Assembly: GCF_018336975.1 (NCBI RefSeq)
Contig: NZ_CP025572.1
Location: 1,202,560 to 1,266,559 of the forward strand
Length of the DNA: 64,000 bases
Source of the DNA: Marinomonas sp. CT5
Lineage (GTDB): Bacteria; Pseudomonadota; Gammaproteobacteria; Pseudomonadales; Marinomonadaceae
Reading direction: 5' to 3'
Positions 36,515-44,648 of this stretch are shown here, piece by piece. A program made the position numbers and the translations under genes. Within the stretch, counting starts at the first letter, position 1. Every line of letters starts with the position of its first letter. Under the pieces are notes generated by a model that saw nothing but the letters and a program-made list of their open reading frames with translations, was not told the origin of the DNA and made no database searches.

Positions 36515-36841
36515 TTAGGCTTGGTATAAGCGTCGTTCTAGAAGCGATTGCATATCACGACGACCATCGGCGATCACCATGACATAAACCGACTGCGAAC
36601 TGATTCGATAAATAATACGGTAGGGTTTGAAATAGATTTCTCGATATTCTCGTAGACCGATAGCTAGCAACTCATTTGGATAAGTCCCACGTTCTGGATT
36701 ATCGGCAAGGCTTAAAAATGCCTCTTCAATGTTGTCTAGAACGTAATCTGCTTTCTCTCGAGCATCATGAGATTCGATATAGTTGTATAGAGTCTCAAGA
36801 TCGTAAGCAGCATCATCAGTGAGAAATACCTGATCACTCAT
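36515..36841 (-). CDS. RelE/ParE family toxin
   Basis: Predicted toxin of 108 residues with the ParE/RelE fold pattern: LTDDAAYDLETLYNYIES, then the helix with ADYVLDNIEEAFLSLADNPERG, and the C-terminal strand block YREIYFKPYRIIYRISSQSVYVMVIADGRRDMQSLLERRL. The IYR...DGRRDM ending is more ParE-like (gyrase poison) than RelE-like (ribosome-dependent mRNA cleavage), but sequence alone does not settle it. Its ATG overlaps the antitoxin stop by one base. First of two tandem modules. Confidence 0.87.
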   Translation of the reverse strand: MSDQVFLTDDAAYDLETLYNYIESHDAREKADYVLDNIEEAFLSLADNPERGTYPNELLAIGLREYREIYFKPYRIIYRISSQSVYVMVIADGRRDMQSLLERRLYQA

Positions 36842-37116
36842 TAGCGAGTTTTACTCCGGTTACGAAGCTTGGCGACAAGATCACCAGCAGGCTGAACTTT
36901 ACCTTCTTCTATTTGACGCTGACCTAGGGCTAACATCTTAAGTAACGCCATCGTTTCTTGGGTTTGCTCATAGCTTTTGATGTCTTGTATAACCGCCTTA
37001 GCTTCACCATTTTGAGTGATTACCATCGGCTGCATGTTAGTCGACAGGTTACGTACGACTTCAGCGGCATGAGCTTTCAAATAGCTAATAGGTTTGACTT
37101 GATCTGATAACTTCAT
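36841..37116 (-). CDS. Phd/YefM family antitoxin
   Basis: Antitoxin of 91 residues. The N-terminal Phd/YefM DNA-binding fold reads VKPISYLKAHAAEVVRNLSTN followed by PMVITQNGEAKAVIQDIKSYEQ; the C-terminal helix that wraps the toxin is about 55-91. Encoded upstream of the toxin and coupled to it. Inverted half-sites ACGACC (37132-37137) and GGTCGT (37156-37161), just upstream, are the likely autoregulatory operator. Confidence 0.88.
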   Translation of the reverse strand: MKLSDQVKPISYLKAHAAEVVRNLSTNMQPMVITQNGEAKAVIQDIKSYEQTQETMALLKMLALGQRQIEEGKVQPAGDLVAKLRNRSKTR

Positions 37117-37131
37117 AAATACCTCTTCGTT

Positions 37132-37161
37132 ACGACCAAATATAGTCTTTAAATAGGTCGT
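37132..37161. promoter_or_regulatory. Candidate antitoxin operator
   Basis: Perfect six-base inverted repeat ACGACC-N18-GGTCGT, 15-45 bases upstream of the Phd/YefM start. Such sites are bound by the antitoxin-toxin complex for autoregulation. Confidence 0.4.
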
Positions 37162-37240
37162 CGGTCAATGAATGGTCTTGATGCAAGCTAAACTCAGAAG
37201 TTTAATTGTTACCTGCCTCTTGGTTTTTATCGGCTACTTT

Positions 37241-37504
37241 TCAGTAATGATAACGACACGAGATAATCGTAATAGCGGCATCGTCTACGGCGTAGACCAA
37301 ACGATTAGTATCATCGATTCTGCGAGACCGGAAGCCTGTTAGATTTTCTTTTAAGGCTTCTGGTTTTCCTATTCCTTCAAATGGTGAACGCTGAACATCG
37401 GTAATCAGTTTATTGATGCGTTTTAAGGTTTTCTTGTCTTGTGTCTGCCAATAAACGTAACTGTTCCAAGCTTCATCAGTCCATGATAAAAGTCTGCTAC
37501 TCAT
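37241..37504 (-). CDS. yoeB: YoeB-type toxin (Txe/YoeB family)
   Basis: Ribosome-dependent mRNA interferase, 87 residues, very close to E. coli YoeB. Conserved catalytic residues are E49 (GIGKPEAL), R68 (NRLVYAV) and H86 in the terminal RYHY. It cleaves mRNA in the ribosomal A site near start codons. ATG 37504 is chosen over a longer frame from 37549 because it matches the family N-terminus (MSSRLLSWTDEAW) and gives the usual eight-base overlap with the antitoxin gene. Confidence 0.93.
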   Translation of the reverse strand: MSSRLLSWTDEAWNSYVYWQTQDKKTLKRINKLITDVQRSPFEGIGKPEALKENLTGFRSRRIDDTNRLVYAVDDAAITIISCRYHY

Positions 37505-37751
37505 CAATAAGCTCTCGCTGAGATGTTTTGCCCGCTTTAAACTGTGCAATTGAACGATTCAAGTGTTCCGCGTTCGCTGGTGAACGAAGTAAGTGCACAG
37601 TTTCCATAAGGCTGTTGTAGTAATCCAGTGACATTACCACCGCATCCTCAGAGTCACGACGAGTGATAACCGTCGTATCCGCATCGTTAATCACATCGTC
37701 CAAAACGGACTTAAGGTTATTTCGGGCTTCAGTAAAAGAGACAATTCTCAT
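37497..37751 (-). CDS. yefM: YefM antitoxin
   Basis: Antitoxin of 84 residues that neutralises YoeB and represses the operon. The N-terminal Phd/YefM fold is MRIVSFTEARNNLKSVLDDV with ITRRDSEDAVVMSLDYYNSL; the C-terminal tail is toxin-binding. ATG 37751 has GAGG six bases ahead; a GTG 12 bases upstream is less likely. Two TGTACA boxes and a good promoter lie directly upstream. Confidence 0.93.
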   Translation of the reverse strand: MRIVSFTEARNNLKSVLDDVINDADTTVITRRDSEDAVVMSLDYYNSLMETVHLLRSPANAEHLNRSIAQFKAGKTSQRELIDE

Positions 37752-37764
37752 ATTGCACCTCACA

Positions 37765-37811
37765 TGTACATTATATAAGACAAGTCTAGTCTGAAAAGGA
37801 AAACATGTACA
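37765..37811 (-). promoter_or_regulatory. yefM-yoeB promoter with two TGTACA operator boxes
   Basis: TGTACA at 37765-37770 and 37806-37811 is the core of the YefM palindromes known from E. coli. Between them on the minus strand are a -35 TTTTCA (37792-37797 complement) and a perfect -10 TATAAT (37770-37775 complement) with a 16-base spacer. The downstream box overlaps the -10, so binding would block the polymerase. Confidence 0.7.
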
Positions 37812-37861
37812 GAATGTTGTGCATAACTATGCCATGGCAACAATGCACGGGGAGGGAGGTA

Positions 37862-38040
37862 TTTTTAACTGAGCCTAACTGCTTGATCGGCTCATTAACA
37901 GAAAACGCTCCAAACTAACTTTAATTGGATGGAGAGTGAAAACGTAGGGCGCCATGAGCGGAGCGTGATGCGCCTAAACATGTTTAATTTTTATCTGACC
38001 CTAATTGTTTTAATTGTTTTAATTGTTTTATCTGGGGGTA
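37862..38040. repeat. Cassette-flank region with short direct repeats
   Basis: The 415-base gap between yefM and the cassette gene at 38179 holds no supported gene. It has two copies of a 20-base element at 37862-37881 and 37988-38007 (17 of 20 identical, TTTTTA(A/T)CTGA(G/C)CCTAA), three tandem copies of TAATTGTTT at 38002-38028, and a GC-rich hairpin GGCGC...GCGCC near 37950-37976 that could be the remains of a third attC-like site. Confidence 0.45.
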
Positions 38041-38069
38041 TTACTCCAAAAACTTCAAGACTCACTTTT

Positions 38070-38171
38070 GATTTATAACGCCCGCAGTTGCGGACGACTT
38101 GTAGCGACGAAGGGGCGGAAAGGCGTTCCGACAACCTGCGCTTGTTAACTTTTTCACTGAAAATTTAGCTT
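38070..38171 (-). repeat. attC-like site of cassette B (degenerate)
   Basis: Read on the minus strand, it starts AAGCTAAA just after the cassette B stop codon and ends GCGTTATAA. Internal arms TTAACAAGCGCAGGTTGTCGG and the complement of TTATAACGCCCGCAGTTGCGG pair imperfectly. The first box, AAGCTAA, matches the complement of this cassette's own 5' end (GTTAGCTTAA at 39212-39203), as expected for integron cassettes, with a C-to-A change in the AAC core. Confidence 0.5.
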
Positions 38172-38178
38172 GAGTATT

Positions 38179-39159
38179 TCAAAGCTGCAAATCTTCAATT
38201 ACCCAAGATGAACGGTCACCCTGAAACAATGGAACGTAGAATTTCCTAAATGAGTAGTCCTCTGGTGGAAAAACGCATATTGATGCTAAGTTAGAGTTCT
38301 TAAATTCCGGCCTTGGGCCGTATTGGGCATACTGCATGATAACAGCTGAACAAACAGCATTAATCACATTCCTAAAGGATGCGCTATCAAAATTTCCTTC
38401 TCTATCATGCTTTGTCTTGTTATATGCGGAATACCATTCTATGGACTCAGTTGGCCTTACACTATCCCAATTAGAAAACGGACAAACTTCGCCATAATCT
38501 GGATAAAAAGTAAAAGAAGCGCTCCAGTCATTAAGGTCAAATATTTCTTTTAGTTTTACATAGTCTGTTGTATTCCATCGCTGTCCAGAGTAATTATTTG
38601 CTGCTAATATCCCGACAAATGCCGCTTCTGCTTCCATACAAGCTAACAAGAGTAAATTTCTAAGTTCGTGCCCATAAACATCGTTGTTATTGATTGAGGG
38701 CTCAATCGTATAAAATACCTCTTTCAATTTCCCAACGATTCCATCTACTGAGACTAAAGCTTGATTAAATGCCGAACGATTCTGGTTAATTAAGATTTCA
38801 GAGATATCTGATAATTCATTCTCTCCTTCATAATAAAGTTTGCATGGACGCCAAACTCTATTTGAAATAGTTCCGGGGGCACAATCTAATGGCTCTATAT
38901 CAAAAACCTCAAGTTTAGGATCAAACCAGCTGCCAAAAAGCTCTGAGAACTCTTTCAAAGGCAAGCCACGTAGGTGTTCAAGTGTAGGGCTTCTTGGGTT
39001 TTCTTTGTCAAAGTCCTTTACTTGCCCACGGTACTCCCCATCTTCACCAACATACCAGATATAGTATTTGCCATCCTTTTCGTACGATACATGAGGCCTA
39101 CCGTTTCTTTCTGCTAATTCCGGGCGATGATTTTTCGTTTTAAAGTGATATGCATTCAC
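38179..39159 (-). CDS. Integron-cassette-borne protein of unknown function (cassette B)
   Basis: Soluble protein of 326 residues with no recognised domain. The C-terminal half is helical and contains WYSAYNKTKHDREGNFD (about residues 240-256), an N-x-x-KHD-R motif like those in several HEPN-type families, some of which are RNases in defence or toxin systems. That link is a pattern resemblance only. The N-terminal part has HVSYEKDGKYYIWYVGEDGEYRGQVKDFD, beta-rich. GTG 39159 is the start, with AAGAGA upstream. It fills its cassette between two attC-like sites, and its own attC follows the stop within ten bases. Conserved cassette genes of this kind are often of unknown role. Confidence 0.75.
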   Translation of the reverse strand: MNAYHFKTKNHRPELAERNGRPHVSYEKDGKYYIWYVGEDGEYRGQVKDFDKENPRSPTLEHLRGLPLKEFSELFGSWFDPKLEVFDIEPLDCAPGTISNRVWRPCKLYYEGENELSDISEILINQNRSAFNQALVSVDGIVGKLKEVFYTIEPSINNNDVYGHELRNLLLLACMEAEAAFVGILAANNYSGQRWNTTDYVKLKEIFDLNDWSASFTFYPDYGEVCPFSNWDSVRPTESIEWYSAYNKTKHDREGNFDSASFRNVINAVCSAVIMQYAQYGPRPEFKNSNLASICVFPPEDYSFRKFYVPLFQGDRSSWVIEDLQL

Positions 39160-39206
39160 AATTTGTATTCTCTTTTAAGCACTATGTTGGCTAGAGGCAG
39201 GATTAA

Positions 39207-39313
39207 GCTAACTTTTCAATAACGGGCGCAGACATGTGGCGCATAATGGCGAAGCCGCGCGCGTATCTGCGTCCCAGCGAACGAAGTGAGCGTGTTAATT
39301 GACTTGTTATGTG
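39207..39313 (-). repeat. attC-like site of cassette A
   Basis: On the minus strand the outer boxes are CATAAC (which includes the cassette A stop codon TAA) and GTTAGC. The inner boxes are TCAATTAACACGC and GCGCCCGTTATTGA, nearly complementary with a one-base bulge. Between them is a GC-rich hairpin (GGGACGCAGA/TCTGCGCCC, 39220-39275). The order outer-inner-centre-inner-outer, spacers of three bases and about 107-base length are those of an integron recombination site. Confidence 0.65.
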
Positions 39314-40005
39314 CCTATAGGCTTAATTTCTTTTTGGTCGTATTCTTTCAGTTTTTGTTCAATTTCTTCTTTTTCCTTTAACATTTTCTGGTTATCCAAT
39401 TTTTTTCTCCACATGAAGTAAAGTGCTTTAATTGGTTTTGCATCTTCATCTGACGCGTTACAGATGGGAAAAAGCTTAAACATTTCCTCTGACATATTCA
39501 CAAATGTCTTTCCATTTGTGTGAAACGCGATTTTTTCATCAGCGACTCCGCTGAGAAAAAATAAAGCGAAAGCTTCCATGCCGTTTACATACCTATTTAT
39601 AAGAGGCTCCGCTTCAGCTAACTTTTTCACGTCACTACTCTTAATATCTTTGGTGTGAAGCTTAAATCCCTCATTTGTCCGTTCGAAAATCACGTCCTTG
39701 AAATAGGTTAGTTCGTGTGCCTTACAAAAAGAATCAAGCTCTAAGGAAACTTGGACTATTTCATCCGAGTACCTCCTGCACTCAACAACTGCGGACTCTA
39801 CAGCTGCTCTATGACTTTGCGTCTTAAAAATTTTTACGTTCGAGTGTATGTCTTTTTTCGCTAATTCGAGCTGGTCTTTAGTGAGTTTCAATTGCCGCAG
39901 GCCAAAGCCGGCAATGAAAACTAAAATAACCCCGCTGATAAAGTACAGTAATTCAGCCCAATCCCGAACCTGTGTGAAGACTATGCTGGTTTGCTCTATA
40001 TCCAT
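39307..40005 (-). CDS. Integron-cassette-borne membrane protein of unknown function (cassette A)
   Basis: Protein of 232 residues with one membrane helix near the N-terminus (about 18-38: LLYFISGVILVFIAGFG) followed by a coiled coil (QLKLTKDQLELAKKDI) and a helical cytoplasmic part, ending in a charged KEKEEIEQKL segment. This layout resembles the DUF4760-type small membrane proteins; no activity is known. ATG 40005 has AAGGAA. The stop TAA is inside the first box of its attC, a common arrangement in cassettes. The 12-base sequence TAGGCACATAAC at its end is an exact inverted copy of its 5' end (40041-40052). Confidence 0.75.
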   Translation of the reverse strand: MDIEQTSIVFTQVRDWAELLYFISGVILVFIAGFGLRQLKLTKDQLELAKKDIHSNVKIFKTQSHRAAVESAVVECRRYSDEIVQVSLELDSFCKAHELTYFKDVIFERTNEGFKLHTKDIKSSDVKKLAEAEPLINRYVNGMEAFALFFLSGVADEKIAFHTNGKTFVNMSEEMFKLFPICNASDEDAKPIKALYFMWRKKLDNQKMLKEKEEIEQKLKEYDQKEIKPIGT

Positions 40006-40040
40006 CTAACTTCCTTATCTTGCGATTTCCAACTAAGTTT

Positions 40041-40080
40041 TAGGCACATAACATTTTAATAATGCGCATGCGCGTTTAGA
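40041..40080 (-). repeat. 5' boundary of cassette A with truncated attC-like sequence
   Basis: Minus strand reads GCGCATGCGC-ATTATTAAAAT-GTTATGTGCCTA. The last 12 bases are the exact reverse complement of the first box of the cassette A attC (39306-39317). The palindrome GCGCATGCGC (40064-40073) and ATTATTA before it look like the right half of a preceding attC. No integrase or attI follows on either side. Confidence 0.55.
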
Positions 40081-40332
40081 CAATTTCAAAACTATCTAAA
40101 AAAACCTTATAAATAATTGAATAATAAAAGTTTTATAAAGCTATTCACAAAAGTGAAAACTGGAAAAACGAGCATGCGTGTTATTCCTTTTATCCACAAT
40201 GCGTTATTTCTACCCTATGAATCCTTATTCATTGATATTAGAGGACTTTCTTATTTACCTCCAGTACAAAACGCGCACAACTGTTTATTTAAAGTGGTGA
40301 AACGAGCAAAAATGCGTTCACCCCAAAAATAG

Positions 40333-40660
40333 ACTGTATATTCATCCACGAATTGTATTTTGCTTCGCCCAAACAATCACTTCGACGCAATCCTGATTGC
40401 GCGACTCTATGGAGTTTCAGAGTCCATTAAAAATACTCTTCCTTAAGTCTGCAAAAACAATCTATGCCTTACGATAAAAATCGTCTTGCCAAAACGATAA
40501 TAAACAAAGTGAATGAGACGTTTGGGCGATAGCCCGACAAAGAGACTTTTTGGTTACTTTTGCGGATCTGGGCAAAAGTTACCCGCTCAGCAGAGCGGAA
40601 CCAAGTTTGCAAACTAGGAAGCGTTGAGAAGTAACAAATATACTTGAAGAAGAAAGAAAT
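40333..40660. other. Intergenic region with clustered hairpins, possible dispersed repeat
   Basis: No supported gene between 40006 and 40822. Part 40514-40610 holds consecutive hairpins: GGGC-GATA-GCCC (40524-40535), GGTTACTTTTGC/GCAAAAGTTACC with one mismatch (40552-40583), and CCGCTC-AGCA-GAGCGG (40583-40598). Its plus-strand reading contains the RLFGYFCGSGQKLPAQQSG pattern, often seen as a spurious peptide near intergenic repeats in gammaproteobacteria. Whether it is a repeat family needs a genome-wide comparison. Confidence 0.4.
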
Positions 40661-40685
40661 AAAAAAAGCCCCGCAGAGCGGGGCT
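40661..40685 (-). terminator. Terminator after ppsA
   Basis: Perfect stem AGCCCCGC (40667-40674) with GCGGGGCT (40678-40685), three-base loop. On the minus strand it is followed by seven T. It lies about 140 bases behind the ppsA stop, after a long 3' leader-like stretch that also contains a GTGGTG/CACCAC hairpin at about 40748-40770. Confidence 0.85.
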
Positions 40686-40821
40686 ATAAAACTAGAGAGT
40701 GACTACGATAAGGTCACACGCTGCTATGAAACAGCATTCTGATCTCGTGGTGAATGCAAAAAACACCACCAGACGCAGACTGGTTTCCCGCTACGCGGAT
40801 GGCCGCGCGGCGGAAGATTCT

Positions 40822-43221
40822 TTAAATGGCTTTGTTGTTCAGTTCGGTATTTTTCAATACTTCATCAAGGTGTAGCCAAGTTTCGATCACTGTGTCTGGG
40901 TTAAGAGACATGCTTTCGATGCCTTGGGCGACTAGCCAGTCGGCGAAGTCGGCGTGGTCGGATGGGCCTTGGCCACAGATGCCGACGTATTTGCCTTGTT
41001 CACGACAAGCGGTAATAGCCATTTTCAGCAGTTTTTTCACGGCTGGGTTACGTTCGTCGAATTTGTCTGCGATCAATCCAGAGTCGCGGTCAAGTCCGAG
41101 TGTTAGCTGAGTTAGGTCGTTCGAGCCGATGGAGAAGCCATCGAAGTATTCTAGGAACTCGTCAGCCAGTAGGGCGTTAGATGGTAGTTCGCACATCATG
41201 ATGACTTTCAGGCCATTTTCACCACGAGCCAAGCCTTGTTCTGCAAGCAGTTCGGTGACTTGTTGTGCTTCTTCCAAGGTGCGCACAAATGGAATCATGA
41301 TTTGTACGTTGGTTAGGCCCATGTCGTTACGTACTCGGCGAATAGCTTCACATTCTAGGGCGAAGCAGTCGCGGAAAGAGTCGTCGATGTAGCGCGCCGC
41401 ACCACGGAAACCCAGCATTGGGTTTTCTTCATCTGGTTCAAACAATGGACCACCCACAAGGTTGTGGTATTCGTTCGATTTGAAGTCAGATAAACGCACG
41501 ATGACTGGTTTTTGAGAGAAAGAACATGCCAATGTTGCTACGCCTTCTACCAATTTGTCGACGTAGAATTCTACTGGGCTTGAGTAACCTGCGATGCGGT
41601 GATTGATCTCTTCTTGTAATGCCGGAGCCATGTCTGCGTAGTTCAGTAGGGCTTTCGGGTGAATGCCGATCATGCGGTTGATGATGAACTCTAGGCGCGC
41701 TAAGCCAATACCTGCGTTTGGCAGCATGGCAAAGTCGAAGGCGCGGTTTGGGTTGCCCACGTTCATCATGATTTTTACTGGCAGTTCTGGCATGTTGCCG
41801 ACTTCAGAGGTGATGATGTCGAATGGCAATTCGCCTTGGTAAACAAAGCCCATGTCGCCTTGTGAACAAGATACGGTGACCACTTGGTCATCTTTTAATA
41901 CGTCGGTTGCGTCACCACAACCTACAACCGCTGGAATGCCCAGTTCACGAGCGATAATCGCCGCGTGACAAGTACGACCACCACGGTTGGTAACAATCGC
42001 TGAAGCACGCTTCATGATTGGCTCCCAATCTGGGTCGGTAATGTCGGTAACCAGTACGTCACCTGGTTGAATGCGATCCATCTCGGTAATAGAAGACAAT
42101 ACTTTCACCGCGCCAGTGCCAATTTTGTGACCAATGGCACGGCCTGTGATCATTACCTGAGAGGTGCTTTTCAGGTTATAACGTTCCATGCTTTGTGCGT
42201 TAGCTTGGCTGCGTACGGTTTCTGGACGCGCTTGGACTATGTAAAGTTTGCCGTCGATGCCGTCTTTTGCCCACTCAATATCCATTGGACGTTGGTAATG
42301 TTTTTCGATGATGCAGGCTTGGCGAGCAAGATCTTGGATCTCGTCGTTGGTTAGGGCGAAACGGTTTTGGTCGTCCAAGGCTACTGGTACGATTTTAACG
42401 AATTCGTCATCACTACCGACTTCGGCGTATTCCATTTTTTGGGCTTTGCTGCCTAGGCTTTTGCGAACCACCGCTGGGCGGCTAGCAGCCAGAGTGGGTT
42501 TGTGTACGTAGTATTCGTCTGGGTTAACCGTGCCTTGTACGACCATTTCACCAAGACCGTATGCCGCTGTGATGAAGACCACTTCGTCAAAGCCAGACTC
42601 TGTGTCTAGGGTGAAAAGTACACCAGAAGCGCCGATATCACTGCGCACCATTTTTTGAATACCAGCGGATAAAGACACGCCTTGGTGTTCGAAGCCTTGG
42701 TGAACACGGTAAGAGATGGCACGGTCATTAAATAGGGAAGCAAAAACGCGTTTGATAGAGGCTTTGATGTCTGCCAAGCCTTTCACGTTTAGGAAAGTTT
42801 CTTGTTGGCCTGCGAAAGACGCGTCAGGTAAATCTTCGGCTGTGGCTGAAGAGCGAACTGCGAATGACGTTTCTTCTGTATTGTCATCGCATAAAGTGGC
42901 GAAAGCCGCTTCGATTTCACGGTCAAACTCAGCAGAGAAAGAAGCGTCTTCAATCCATTGGCGAATTTGTACACCTGTTTCAGCTAAGGCGTGAACGTCG
43001 TCCACATCCAGAGCGTCTAATGTTTGATGGATTTTTTCATCTAGGCCACTTTCGGTAATGAAGCTTTGATAAGCATAGGAAGTAGTTGCGAAACCGTTTG
43101 GCACTTGAATGCCAAGGTCTGTCAGGTTGGAAATCATTTCACCTAAAGAAGCGTTTTTGCCGCCTACTTCACCGACATCTTCCATATGAAGATCTTTAAA
43201 CCACTTAATAAATTTGCTCAC
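40822..43221 (-). CDS. ppsA: Phosphoenolpyruvate synthase
   Basis: Converts pyruvate and ATP to phosphoenolpyruvate, AMP and phosphate, the entry step of gluconeogenesis from pyruvate or lactate. The 799 residues have the N-terminal ATP-grasp domain ([31 protein letters not shown]), the central phosphohistidine domain with [18 protein letters not shown], and the C-terminal PEP-binding barrel ([28 protein letters not shown]). Divergent from its regulator ppsR. A gluconeogenic diet agrees with the ato operon and acetate-type kinase in this window. Confidence 0.97.
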   Translation of the reverse strand: MSKFIKWFKDLHMEDVGEVGGKNASLGEMISNLTDLGIQVPNGFATTSYAYQSFITESGLDEKIHQTLDALDVDDVHALAETGVQIRQWIEDASFSAEFDREIEAAFATLCDDNTEETSFAVRSSATAEDLPDASFAGQQETFLNVKGLADIKASIKRVFASLFNDRAISYRVHQGFEHQGVSLSAGIQKMVRSDIGASGVLFTLDTESGFDEVVFITAAYGLGEMVVQGTVNPDEYYVHKPTLAASRPAVVRKSLGSKAQKMEYAEVGSDDEFVKIVPVALDDQNRFALTNDEIQDLARQACIIEKHYQRPMDIEWAKDGIDGKLYIVQARPETVRSQANAQSMERYNLKSTSQVMITGRAIGHKIGTGAVKVLSSITEMDRIQPGDVLVTDITDPDWEPIMKRASAIVTNRGGRTCHAAIIARELGIPAVVGCGDATDVLKDDQVVTVSCSQGDMGFVYQGELPFDIITSEVGNMPELPVKIMMNVGNPNRAFDFAMLPNAGIGLARLEFIINRMIGIHPKALLNYADMAPALQEEINHRIAGYSSPVEFYVDKLVEGVATLACSFSQKPVIVRLSDFKSNEYHNLVGGPLFEPDEENPMLGFRGAARYIDDSFRDCFALECEAIRRVRNDMGLTNVQIMIPFVRTLEEAQQVTELLAEQGLARGENGLKVIMMCELPSNALLADEFLEYFDGFSIGSNDLTQLTLGLDRDSGLIADKFDERNPAVKKLLKMAITACREQGKYVGICGQGPSDHADFADWLVAQGIESMSLNPDTVIETWLHLDEVLKNTELNNKAI

Positions 43222-43440
43222 AAGAGACTCCGATTATTTTTTCTTATTCAAAGAATATGGCTGGTTTGCCAAGTAGACCTTACAGTGCTTATCAAATTGC
43301 TGTGTGCACTTGTCAAAACGCTCGGTCTGAGTTCATTGTATGTAGGGGTGTTACTTTGAATAAAATCGATTATTCGATGTAGTTTTATTTCAATCGAAAA
43401 AACGAATGTCGTTAGATAACAACAAAAGCAGGAAAAACGC

Positions 43441-44244
43441 ATGAAAGTGTATTTTGTATCAGACGGGACAGCGATCACCGCTGAAGTATTTGGCTCGGCC
43501 ATGTTGTCGTTTTTTGATGTGGCAGTAGAGACAAAAAGTGTGCCGTTTTTAGGTACCAAAGATCAGGCAGAAGGGTTAAAAAAACAGATTAGTTTGGAGG
43601 TAGAGCAAGGTATTGCTTTGCTGGTTTTTTATACGATTTCTGATGAGGCGATCCGTGACATTATTCAGTCTTGTGACTGTCATTGTTATAACTTGTTTGG
43701 TGATTTGTTGTCTCCTATTGAGCAGGCGTTAGGTGTGAAAGCGCAGCCAACAGCCCAAAAAGCCCATGGTATGAAAGAGGGTGTTTATGATGGTCGAATA
43801 GATGCGATTAACTACGCTTTGGCGAATGATGACGGGGCTTCCGTGAAGAATTTCGATGAGGCGGATATTATTCTGCTGGGGGTGTCTCGCTCAGGTAAAA
43901 CCCCCACCAGTTTGTATTTGGCTATGCAATATGGCATCAAGGCGGCAAACTACCCCATCACAGAAGATGACTTTTCTTCTCCTGGTTTGCCTAAGGTATT
44001 AAAAGACCATAAGAAAAAACTTTATGGGCTGACCATAGACGCTCAGCGTTTACATGAAATTCGCACCGGGCGGATGGCCGCCAGTAAGTACGCTTCGTCG
44101 AGACAGTGTCGCTATGAAGTCGACGAAGTGGAATCTTTATATCGTCAGGAACGCATCCCTTATTTGAATTCGACCAAACTTTCTGTGGAAGAAATTTCCA
44201 CCAAAGTGATGGCAGAAATGAATTTGGTGCGTCACAGACAGTAA
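43441..44244 (+). CDS. ppsR: PEP synthase regulatory protein (bifunctional kinase/pyrophosphorylase)
   Basis: Turns PEP synthase off by ADP-dependent phosphorylation of a threonine next to the catalytic histidine, and on again by phosphate-dependent dephosphorylation. The 267-residue DUF299 protein starts VYFVSDGTAITAEVFG and has the P-loop GVSRSGKTP near residue 145. It is divergent from ppsA, with about 220 bases between the starts; this neighbourhood is conserved in many gammaproteobacteria. AGGA precedes ATG 43441. Confidence 0.95.
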   Translation: MKVYFVSDGTAITAEVFGSAMLSFFDVAVETKSVPFLGTKDQAEGLKKQISLEVEQGIALLVFYTISDEAIRDIIQSCDCHCYNLFGDLLSPIEQALGVKAQPTAQKAHGMKEGVYDGRIDAINYALANDDGASVKNFDEADIILLGVSRSGKTPTSLYLAMQYGIKAANYPITEDDFSSPGLPKVLKDHKKKLYGLTIDAQRLHEIRTGRMAASKYASSRQCRYEVDEVESLYRQERIPYLNSTKLSVEEISTKVMAEMNLVRHRQ

Positions 44245-44648
44245 TAAAGCGTGGCGAATTGATCAGTAAATTCGATGGGTTCATCGTTTTTGCTTGAAAT
44301 TTAGAAAATTAAGTAATGAAAACATTTCGCTTAGGTCAAAATGGCATTACAAAGAGCGCAAGATGGTACACAAATACCGAGCCATAAAAGGGAATTGTTG
44401 TGTAATTACCAAATAACCTCGGAGAGAGTGTGCAGATAATGCTAAGAGCGGCGCTAACTTCGAGAGTATTTACTTAATTTGCTCTATAATGTCGATTAAT
44501 TGAGCGCGACAGTGACTCGCAGATGAGATTTTTAGAAATGACTTGTCAGAAGTGATGGCGGGTGCTGCAAATGCTCTGAATAGTGAGATGTTCATATTTC
44601 TATTTTATAAAAGGGCGTCTTATTGAAAAAACCAAGGATAAAAATACA
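44245..44648. other. Intergenic region upstream of rnr with a candidate promoter
   Basis: About 400 bases with no supported gene and no tRNA-like fold that I could find. A perfect -10 box TATAAT lies at 44485-44490, about 160 bases before the rnr start, without a clear -35. Confidence 0.4.

Noticed and set aside
36515..40080. Prophage or transposon explanation for the accessory region
   Set aside because: No phage structural gene, transposase or integrase is visible, and the attC-like boxes explain the cassette borders better.
40117..40332. 71-codon open frame on the plus strand upstream of ppsA
   Set aside because: No family resemblance, no good ribosome-binding site, and it lies in AT-rich DNA at a cassette border; too weak to call a gene.
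44245..44648. tRNA or small RNA in the gap before rnr
   Set aside because: No cloverleaf with a T-loop consensus or terminator-bounded RNA could be drawn; only a -10-like box was seen.
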